A stretch of 6,017 nt of DNA from Ruminococcaceae bacterium UBA5423 (lineage in GTDB: Bacteria; Bacillota; Clostridia; Oscillospirales; Acutalibacteraceae): contig DHNF01000163.1 of assembly GCA_002409375.1 (NCBI GenBank), positions 1-6,017 on the forward strand. The letters run 5' to 3'. The first letter of the stretch is position 1; each line of letters starts with the position of its first letter. The notes beneath the pieces were generated by a model. It saw nothing but the letters and a program-made list of their open reading frames with translations, was not told the origin of the DNA and searched no databases. Shown piece by piece: positions 1 to 5,118 of this stretch. The position numbers and the translations under genes were made by a program.

Positions 1-345
1 ATTTTGTTCCACAGCCACGCGCCCGCGTCCGAAATGCCCTGCCATAACCCCTTGATGAGGTTGCCGCCGACCTGCGCCATTTGCCCGATGTAGCCGGTGA
101 AGGCGTTTACCAGCCCCGCGATGATCTGCGGGACGGCCTTGACCACTTCGATGATGATTTTAGGCAGGTTCGCAATCAAAGCAACCAGCAGCTGAACGCC
201 CGCAAGGATGATCTTGTCGATGTTCCCGACGATGGCATTCACCAGACTGCCGACAATCTGTGGGATAGCTTTGACCACCGTTGTAATAATTAGTGGTAGG
301 TTTTTAATCAGCGATATGAGGAGCTTTACCCCCGCATCGATAATG
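1..345 (-). CDS. phage tail tape measure protein, internal fragment (cut at both ends)
   Basis: The minus strand is open through this stretch, with codons on positions 3-5, 6-8 and so on. It encodes about 114 residues of hydrophobic, helix-rich sequence. Two copies of a 44-residue (132-nt) unit are visible: AGVKLLISLIKNLP starting near 335, and AGVQLLVALIANLP starting near 203, each followed by an xxVVKAxPQIxxxLVNA stretch. The reading then passes into GGNLIKGLWQGISDAGAWLW, a signature I recognise from tape measure proteins of siphovirus-type phages of Gram-positive bacteria. These proteins set tail length and help DNA entry. The downstream part continues past base 1. The upstream part is lost at the junction near 340-350: the frame stays open to a stop at 390-392, but those last codons are antisense to the permease and do not look like tape measure sequence. 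No start codon or ribosome binding site belongs to it. It is a fragment of a prophage or of a foreign contig; the family call is firm, the origin is not. Confidence 0.85.
69..332 (-). repeat. 132-bp tandem repeat inside the tape measure gene (two units)
   Basis: Positions 69-200 and 201-332 align at an offset of 132 nt. The match is best from about 108 against 240 onward: CCAG, ATCTG, GGGA, TTGACCAC and the following GAT/AAT-rich part recur in both. The protein units are 44 residues, each with an LP.I.. turn and a VVKA.PQI core. The copies are diverged at DNA level but clearly homologous in protein. Such repeats are usual in tape measure proteins, where repeat number contributes to protein and tail length. 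Confidence 0.7.
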
Positions 346-350
346 CTTTC
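340..350. other. junction between phage DNA and transporter operon
   Basis: To the left, the minus strand keeps tape measure similarity up to about IIDAGVKLL (codons up to 342-344). To the right, the plus strand reads as a permease membrane helix from about 346. GC content falls from about 57% (1-240) to about 37% (361-720) by hand count. No attachment-site repeat, IS end, target duplication or integrase is visible here. The exact base cannot be fixed because short tape measure repeat similarity fades out between about 345 and 350. Confidence 0.7.
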
Positions 351-744
351 TTTGGTGCTACTGCTTGTTTTCGCAATGATTATTGCTTTTCAGGTTATGC
401 CGGACTGGTCGGTTATTTTTGGCAATTATATTGGTTTGTTACTGGTCGGCGGTCTGGTTATTTCAATTGGTCTGCTGATTTCAAGTGTAACCGAAAGCCA
501 GCTTATTGCCGCAATCGGTACATTAGGTATTTCGTTTATTTTGATACTGATGGATTCTTTAGCTGCCTCGTTTTCTACTTTGACTTATCTTACGACAATC
601 GTGAACTTTTTATCAGTTTCACAGCGTTACAGCATGTTTACGAGCGGGATAATTAATTATGACGATATTATTTATTTTATTAGCATGCAGGCATTGTTTT
701 TGTTTTTGACTGTCCGCATTTTAGACCGAAAGAGATGGAGTTAA
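346..744 (+). pseudogene. ABC-2 type transporter permease, GldF-like, C-terminal fragment (5' truncated)
   Basis: About 132 residues of a multi-pass membrane protein resembling the C-terminal half of GldF-like permeases (ABC-2 membrane family), which form the membrane channel of an ABC transporter together with a separate ATPase. Hydrophobic segments lie at roughly 346-393, 421-486, 499-558 and 664-720. Family-like features are the PDW motif after the first segment, the GLLISSVTESQL stretch, and the C-terminal pattern SQRYSMFTSGI, DIIYFIS and LTVRILDRKRW. Full-length clostridial homologues are about twice as long, so the N-terminal half is missing. The open frame runs back to 208, but that part is antisense to the tape measure gene and is not real permease. 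An in-frame ATG at 343 has no ribosome binding site at a usable distance (GAGGAG at 318-323 is 19 nt away). The gene ends 31 nt before the next one, in the same operon. It is probably non-functional as it stands, unless the junction is an assembly error. Confidence 0.8.
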
Positions 745-775
745 GAGCATTTTAGAAAAGAAAGGAGATTTTGAT

Positions 776-2584
776 ATGAAAGAAGACAAAATGCCGCTTA
801 ACGGCGAACCTGTCAATGACGAGAATACGGCGGATATCATTGAAAATGAAAATAATGCAATCAATGCCCAATCAGTTGAGCAAACAACAAACGAAGATGT
901 GGTAGCTGATAACGATACAGGTGTTGTTTTAAGCGAGGACGAGCCCAACGGGGATGAACAAGCTTCTGAAGAAGATGTAAAAGAGGATACACAAAATAAT
1001 GAAGGTGAGCCTCAAGAGGAAACCGATGAGGCCGATAAGAAAACCGACAAAAAAAAGAAAACAAAAAGCATGTTAAAGATTGACAAGCGCAGACTGCGCT
1101 ATGGCAGTATGGCAACTGCAATGACGGCAGCGGTTGTTGCGGTTGTGATATTAATCAATATAGTTGCAGGAATTTTAAATGACCGTTTTCCGGTCAAGCT
1201 GGATTTGACTGCAGACAAGCTTTTTACACTTTCCGAGGATAGTCTTAAGATTGCAAAAAATTTAAAAAGGGATACGCTGATTACGGTGTTCGGAGATGAG
1301 TCTAACTTTACGTCGCCAAGCACAGATATCCCGGATCTAAACACTGTTTTTAAGCAATTTTATGAAATGACGCGGGAATACTCCACACTGTCCGACGGAA
1401 AAATAAAAGTAAATTATGTGGATTTAATAACCAATCCCGCATTGGCTCAAAAATACAGTAAATACGAAGTAAATGAAGGAAGTATTCTTTTTGAATGCGG
1501 CAATCGGTGGCAAAAAGCCAGTGTGAGCGATATGTTTAGCTATAATCAGGAAGCATATCAATATTATCAGCAGATGACCGATGTCAATTCCCATGTTGAA
1601 AAGGTGCTGGCGTCCAATATTTTAATGGTTACAAGCGATTTCACTCCGCTTGTCACAGTACTGTCCGGACATGATGAAGACGGTGCAGTTATTTCCGGCA
1701 TAGAATCAGTTATTAAAAATAACAACTATGAGACCGAGACATTGGATATTACAGGATCGGCTGAATTTAACGAGGAATCTCAAATAGCACTGATTGCAGC
1801 TCCTAAGACCGACTACGCCGAAGCCGAAATTGAAAAGTTGCGCAATTGGCTTAACAATGACGGCAACTATAATCGTCATCTTGCTGTTGTGGTAAATTTA
1901 GAAAGTGACTGCCCAAATCTTTACGAATTTTTAAATGTCGAATACGGACTCGAGGTTACCGACAACCTAATATTCGAAACCGATCCTAACAAGACTTATA
2001 ACTATACTGCATTTTGGCCTATCGGTGATATTAAAACAGGTGATTTTACCGAAAATATTGCCGGAAGACGTGCGCTAATGCCGGTAACTCGTCAGATAAT
2101 CACACACAAGGAAGATAGCAAGGACTATTCGCTTTATAATGTAGATGTGGTTACATTCGATGACACCTCCAGACTTGTTAAGCTTGCTGACGCCCTAACC
2201 GAGCCCGAAGAAGGCGAGCAGATTAAGCAAGTTGAAGCAGACGAGTACCCTGTTACAGGTGTTGCATATGCGACAAAGTGGGGATATAACGAGGATAACG
2301 AGCAGTACAAAACAAATGTTGCGGTTTACGGTAGTCAACAGGCACTGTCCGCCGAAGTTTTGTCATTGACTTTTGTTGAAAATGAAAGGGTATTACTTTC
2401 TTTGTTTAACGGATTTACGGGCAACGAAAACACCGTTACCATATCAAGTAAACCCTTGGATAAAACGAGGCTTGAGTTTACGACCGGACAGGCAAATATA
2501 TTCTTTATTATTTTTGTCGTCACAATACCGATTGCGCTGCTTGTCACTTGTTTAATCATATTTATCCGGAGGCGCCGTCTATGA
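776..2584 (+). CDS. GldG-like ABC transporter auxiliary membrane protein
   Basis: A 602-residue protein of the GldG / ABC-type uncharacterised transport family. Layout: residues 1-88 are highly acidic and polar, with no hydrophobic segment; 89-108 are lysine/arginine-rich; 112-134 form a membrane helix; 135-573 form a large domain outside the membrane; 574-597 form a second helix, followed by RRRRL. The positive residues next to both helices place both tails in the cytoplasm. After the first helix comes the family pattern DLTADKLFTLSEDSL (143-157), with helix, strand and VNYVDL elements after it, and LSGHDED (296-302), matching the GHGE-type motif of GldG proteins. Members pair with a GldF permease and an ATPase; the substrate is unknown outside gliding Bacteroidota, so gliding should not be inferred. 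The start at 776 is supported by AAAGGAG at 761-767. The stop overlaps the next start (ATGA), indicating translational coupling. The acidic head is longer than I expect for the family. Confidence 0.85.
   Translation: MKEDKMPLNGEPVNDENTADIIENENNAINAQSVEQTTNEDVVADNDTGVVLSEDEPNGDEQASEEDVKEDTQNNEGEPQEETDEADKKTDKKKKTKSMLKIDKRRLRYGSMATAMTAAVVAVVILINIVAGILNDRFPVKLDLTADKLFTLSEDSLKIAKNLKRDTLITVFGDESNFTSPSTDIPDLNTVFKQFYEMTREYSTLSDGKIKVNYVDLITNPALAQKYSKYEVNEGSILFECGNRWQKASVSDMFSYNQEAYQYYQQMTDVNSHVEKVLASNILMVTSDFTPLVTVLSGHDEDGAVISGIESVIKNNNYETETLDITGSAEFNEESQIALIAAPKTDYAEAEIEKLRNWLNNDGNYNRHLAVVVNLESDCPNLYEFLNVEYGLEVTDNLIFETDPNKTYNYTAFWPIGDIKTGDFTENIAGRRALMPVTRQIITHKEDSKDYSLYNVDVVTFDDTSRLVKLADALTEPEEGEQIKQVEADEYPVTGVAYATKWGYNEDNEQYKTNVAVYGSQQALSAEVLSLTFVENERVLLSLFNGFTGNENTVTISSKPLDKTRLEFTTGQANIFFIIFVVTIPIALLVTCLIIFIRRRRL
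2568..2572 (+). promoter_or_regulatory. ribosome binding site that fixes the DUF4340 gene start
   Basis: GGAGG lies inside the last codons of the gldG-like gene, 8 nt before the ATG at 2581. It favours 2581 over an in-frame TTG at 2548, which would add 11 polar residues before the signal-anchor and has no such site. Confidence 0.85.
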
Positions 2585-4101
2585 AAAAACAGAAGCGAAC
2601 ACTGATTATTGTAATAACAGCAATTTTGGTGCTTACTGCTTTGTTGCTCGGTCTTTTGTTTTTACTTCCCGAGGATGACGATGACAGCTCGTCCAATACA
2701 ACCGATGAAACGATTAATCTTATAGACAAGACTAAGGCTGACGACGAAATTGTGGACGATACTGTTAAAAAAATAGTGATAAAATTACAGAACGAAGAGT
2801 ATGAAATTGTCCCTGGTGATGACGATCAGCTTGTTGTGGCAGGTTATGAAGATTTACCTATAAACACAACCGAAATCGATTCACTTGTCAGGTCACTTTC
2901 AAATGTTGACGCTAACCGCAAGGTTGCAGACAATTCAGACAACCAAAAGGACTTTGGTTTAGATAAACCGCGTGCAATCGCAACTGTTACCTACCATGAC
3001 GACTCTGTTGTTGAGTTTGAGCTTGGCAATGAGGCTGCAGGTGACACCGGCAGTTATCTGCGCATACAAAGCGATGGTCCGATATATCTTGTCAATTCTT
3101 ATTTTGCAGGGCAGCTTTTGAAAGAGTCTGTAACGTATATTGGTACTTCTCTGATTACAGCACCCAATACTAAATCCGAGTCTGATGGTGATACTGCCGT
3201 ATTAAAAGATATGAAGTTGTCGGGAAGTGTCCGTGCATCAAAACCCTTTGAGTTTAAAGTAAATCAAGAAACGGACAACAAGTCACTTTCAGCTTTCACC
3301 TATATAACCACAAAACCTTTTGCAAAGGGCACAAGTGATGAGGTAAATAAAATAGCGCAAGCTGTAACATCCCTTGATGCTATTCAGGCAGTTAAAGCAT
3401 ATCCGAAATCGGATGATTTAAAAAAGTACGGACTGAATAATCCCTATTCGGTATGTGAAATGACTCTTGCTGTTCAGACAACATCATCGTCTGACGATGA
3501 TTCTGATACTGCAGTTACAACCTATTACAACTCTACCAAGCACAAAATAACACTGGGCAGCAAGGACGAAAATGATAATTTTTATGCAATGGTAGATGAC
3601 ATTGATGTGGTTTATATCATTTCGCCATCGGTTGTACCGTGGGCAGAATCACAGTTTGGTGATATTGTAACTAGCATGATGTTTATGAAAGATATTACCG
3701 GCGTCAAGTCTATAAAGCTAAAATCCGGGGGAGAGACCACCTCTTTTGAGCTTACTCATTATCCTGATGAAGAGGACAGAGATAAAAGCATGGTTGTTAA
3801 ATCAGGCGGGAAAACTTATTCTACACCCGATTTCCGCACCTTGTACCAGGTGTATATGATGGTCTATCGGCACGGAGAGCTTGATAAAAAACCAACAGGC
3901 GACGCCGAAATTGTGTTTACACTGCAACCCACTGATAAATCTGCCGGTAGTATAGAAGCTCGGTTTTATAGGCAAAGTGCAAGCCTTTACAGCTGTGTGC
4001 TTTCGGATGGTGATTATTATACGGTAAAGGCAAGCGATGTACAAAGAATGATTGATCAGACCAAAAACTATTTAAACGGCAAGAAAGTAAGCACTGATTA
4101 A
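2581..4101 (+). CDS. DUF4340 domain-containing membrane-anchored protein
   Basis: A 506-residue protein starting MKKQKRTLI, with a basic N-terminus, one membrane helix at about 8-29, then an acidic linker (EDDDDSSSN) and a long soluble region predicted outside the membrane. No lipobox cysteine follows the helix, so it is a signal-anchor and not a lipoprotein. The soluble part holds two related blocks, DFGLDKPRAIATV (124-136) to IYLV and KYGLNNPYSVCEM (282-294) to VYII. Each carries an FGL/YGL..P motif, then a LGN/LGS motif, then a Y..(I/V)..D..(I/V)Y strand, as in the DUF4340 family. DUF4340 genes commonly follow GldF/GldG genes in clostridia, consistent with a periplasm-facing or surface partner of the transporter; the molecular function is unknown. 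The start ATG overlaps the previous stop by four bases. The gene is the last in the operon, with a terminator 30 nt after the stop. Confidence 0.85.
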   Translation: MKKQKRTLIIVITAILVLTALLLGLLFLLPEDDDDSSSNTTDETINLIDKTKADDEIVDDTVKKIVIKLQNEEYEIVPGDDDQLVVAGYEDLPINTTEIDSLVRSLSNVDANRKVADNSDNQKDFGLDKPRAIATVTYHDDSVVEFELGNEAAGDTGSYLRIQSDGPIYLVNSYFAGQLLKESVTYIGTSLITAPNTKSESDGDTAVLKDMKLSGSVRASKPFEFKVNQETDNKSLSAFTYITTKPFAKGTSDEVNKIAQAVTSLDAIQAVKAYPKSDDLKKYGLNNPYSVCEMTLAVQTTSSSDDDSDTAVTTYYNSTKHKITLGSKDENDNFYAMVDDIDVVYIISPSVVPWAESQFGDIVTSMMFMKDITGVKSIKLKSGGETTSFELTHYPDEEDRDKSMVVKSGGKTYSTPDFRTLYQVYMMVYRHGELDKKPTGDAEIVFTLQPTDKSAGSIEARFYRQSASLYSCVLSDGDYYTVKASDVQRMIDQTKNYLNGKKVSTD

Positions 4102-4130
4102 AAAAACATCAATCCAAAATATTTAATTAT

Positions 4131-4165
4131 AAAAACCGTAGCGGTATAATCTGCTGCGGTTTTTT
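4131..4165 (+). terminator. rho-independent terminator of the GldF/GldG/DUF4340 operon
   Basis: The left arm ACCGTAGC (4135-4142) pairs with GCTGCGGT (4153-4160), with one G-U pair and a 10-nt loop. It is preceded by AAAA and followed by five T residues (4161-4165). The stem can extend through the A and T runs. It lies 30 nt after the DUF4340 stop. The A-rich left side means it could also stop transcription coming from the right, but no gene reads that way here. Confidence 0.9.
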
Positions 4166-4191
4166 GATGCGCCCTTGTGCTTTAAATGTTT

Positions 4192-4205
4192 ATATGATAA
4201 CATAT
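4192..4205. promoter_or_regulatory. possible operator: short inverted repeat before the metal regulator
   Basis: ATATG-ATAA-CATAT is a perfect 5-bp inverted repeat with a 4-nt spacer, flanked by AT-rich DNA, 45 nt before the TTG start. It overlaps a possible -10 box (TATGAT, 4193-4198), but no good -35 sits at 16-18 nt. It does not match the MntR or DtxR operator consensus that I know. In AT-rich DNA it could arise by chance. Confidence 0.25.
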
Positions 4206-4237
4206 TAAAAATGCTAACGATAAATTTATAAACGGAT

Positions 4238-4242
4238 AGAGG
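4238..4242 (+). promoter_or_regulatory. ribosome binding site supporting the TTG start at 4251
   Basis: AGAGG lies 8 nt before TTG 4251. No in-frame ATG or GTG upstream competes, and the protein from TTG begins MKLHESGENYLETI, the normal N-terminus of the family. Confidence 0.7.
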
Positions 4243-4250
4243 CGAAAGCA

Positions 4251-4622
4251 TTGAAATTGCACGAATCGGGCGAGAACTATCTGGAAACCATTCTGTTACT
4301 ACGAAAGAAGAGCGGGTATGTTCGTGCTGTTGATGTAGCAAATGAGCTTAATTTCAGCAAACCAAGCGTAAGTCGTGCCCTTGGCATACTTAAATCGGCA
4401 GGTTTTGTCCGTATCGAGCCAAGCGGTAATATACTGCTAACTGATTCGGGCGAGAAACGAGCGGCCGCCGTGTATGAACGACATCGTATTATTTCGTGTT
4501 TTTTGGTGCTGACACTGGGCGTGTCGCCCGAAGTGGCGGCAGCGGATGCCTGTCGTATTGAGCATATTATCAGTAGAGAGTCCTTTGAGCGTATACGGGG
4601 TTATGTCGAACAAAACAGTTAA
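4251..4622 (+). CDS. DtxR/MntR-family metal-dependent transcriptional regulator
   Basis: A 123-residue cytoplasmic DNA-binding protein. Residues 1-70 form the winged helix-turn-helix: helix 1 ESGENYLETILLL, then VDVANELNFSKPSVSRALGI as the HTH with SKPSVSR in the recognition helix, and the wing ending in ILLTDSGE. Residues 71-123 form the short dimerisation and metal-binding domain with YERHR (75-79) and ACRIEHIIS (100-108). By alignment from memory with MntR and DtxR, the likely ligands are E12, H78, E104 and H105. C101 stands where MntR has Glu99 and DtxR has Cys102, and N9 stands where MntR has Asp8 and DtxR has Met10. There is no SH3-like third domain, as in MntR. Such proteins repress metal uptake genes when Fe(II) or Mn(II) is bound; which metal applies here cannot be read with certainty. 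The gene stands alone between a terminator and the next promoter, with no transport gene beside it in the window. Confidence 0.88.
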   Translation: MKLHESGENYLETILLLRKKSGYVRAVDVANELNFSKPSVSRALGILKSAGFVRIEPSGNILLTDSGEKRAAAVYERHRIISCFLVLTLGVSPEVAAADACRIEHIISRESFERIRGYVEQNS

Positions 4623-4643
4623 AAATCACGGCTAAATTTTTAA

Positions 4644-4672
4644 TTGACAAAGCATACGGAATGGTGTATAAT
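4644..4672 (+). promoter_or_regulatory. consensus sigma-A promoter for ylxM-ffh
   Basis: TTGACA at 4644-4649 and TATAAT at 4667-4672 are separated by exactly 17 nt, a full consensus match. Transcription should start near 4678-4680, giving a leader of about 47 nt before the ylxM start. Such a strong promoter fits the housekeeping role of the signal recognition particle genes. Confidence 0.9.
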
Positions 4673-4674
4673 TC

Positions 4675-4699
4675 GCTGTAAAGCAACCCGCTTTACAGC
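4675..4699 (+). repeat. perfect 10-bp inverted repeat at the ylxM-ffh transcription start
   Basis: GCTGTAAAGC (4675-4684), loop AACCC (4685-4689), then GCTTTACAGC (4690-4699), with no mismatch. The left arm begins 2 nt after the -10 box and so spans the expected start point near 4679. If transcription starts there, about half the left arm is not in the RNA, which favours a DNA operator over an RNA hairpin. If it starts at 4675 or earlier, the RNA would carry a 5'-terminal stem-loop. It is not followed by a T run, so it is not a good terminator. Confidence 0.65.
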
Positions 4700-4725
4700 T
4701 TTGTGGATTATGTGGAGGTTGGGGC

Positions 4726-5091
4726 ATGGCTAAAAATTTAGAAATTTCAATATTATTTGATTTTTACGGAGACATGCTTACCGACAAGCAGCGCAATATG
4801 GTTGAATATTATTACAATGATGACCTTTCGCTTGCCGAAATTGCTGAAAACGAGGGTATAACGCGTCAGGGAGTGCGGGATTCAATTAAACGGGCTGAAT
4901 CTCAGCTTTTAGACATGGAGGACAGGCTTGGATTGGCACGTCGTTTTAATGAAATGAAAAGCGGATTTGAATCCATCAGGAATGCCGCTAACAATATAAG
5001 AGAATATAACGGCAGATACGGCCGTTCACGGGATATTGAGGAGTGTGCTGTACGTATTCTTGATATATCCCGCCATCTGTGCGAATTATAA
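4726..5091 (+). CDS. ylxM: YlxM (UPF0122) helix-turn-helix protein of the SRP operon
   Basis: A 121-residue cytoplasmic protein of the YlxM/p13 family, whose genes sit just before ffh in Firmicutes and Mollicutes and which is thought to act in or regulate the signal recognition particle pathway. Residues 6-70 form a sigma-70 region-4-like HTH domain: DFYGDMLTDKQRNMVEYYYN, then LSLAEIAENEGITRQGVRD as the HTH, then IKRAESQLLDMEDRLG. Residues 71-121 are a charged helical tail, more variable in the family. The start ATG has GGAGG (4714-4718) 7 nt upstream. It is first in the operon after a consensus promoter, and ffh starts 27 nt after its stop, so the two are surely co-transcribed. Length is usual for the family. 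Confidence 0.92.
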   Translation: MAKNLEISILFDFYGDMLTDKQRNMVEYYYNDDLSLAEIAENEGITRQGVRDSIKRAESQLLDMEDRLGLARRFNEMKSGFESIRNAANNIREYNGRYGRSRDIEECAVRILDISRHLCEL

Positions 5092-5103
5092 TCTTTGTAG
5101 CTT

Positions 5104-5111
5104 AAAAGGAG
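5104..5111 (+). promoter_or_regulatory. ribosome binding site supporting the GTG start of ffh
   Basis: AAAAGGAG ends 7 nt before GTG 5119. The protein from this GTG begins MAFEGLSEKL, the expected Ffh N-terminus; no ATG fits that position. Confidence 0.85.
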
Positions 5112-5118
5112 AATAACA

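Noticed and set aside
81..293. Plus-strand open frame of 70 codons
   Set aside because: It is antisense to the tape measure reading, has no ribosome binding site, and its composition follows the repeat of the other strand.
373..386. Short inverted repeat GCAAT-GATT-ATTGC near the phage/permease junction
   Set aside because: Only 5-bp arms inside permease codons, about 25 nt from the join; no matching copy on the phage side to suggest an attachment site.
1049..1068. A-rich run (eight A, then GAAAACAAAAAG) in the GldG-like gene, possible slippage or phase-variation site
   Set aside because: It encodes the lysine-rich patch naturally, the frame is intact through it, and no alternative product of note is reached by a shift.
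721..1344. Three minus-strand frames over the start of the GldG-like gene
   Set aside because: They are opposite-strand readings of a clear coding region, without ribosome binding sites or recognisable domains.
2335..2559. Minus-strand frame over the end of the GldG-like gene
   Set aside because: Shadow of the plus-strand coding sequence, including the antisense of its C-terminal helix.
2548..2580. Upstream TTG start that would lengthen the DUF4340 protein by 11 residues
   Set aside because: The added residues are encoded across the GGAGG site itself; the ATG at 2581 has ideal spacing and puts the signal-anchor at the N-terminus.
3802..4044. Minus-strand frame inside the DUF4340 gene
   Set aside because: Lies wholly in a well-supported gene; no start signals or recognisable features.
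4123..4341. Minus-strand frame across the terminator and the regulator start
   Set aside because: It crosses a strong terminator hairpin and the opposite strand of a conserved N-terminus; no recognisable protein.
4621..4641. AAAAAT...ATTTTT possible terminator after the metal regulator
   Set aside because: The stem is only A-T pairs with no GC core, so it is too weak to call a terminator.
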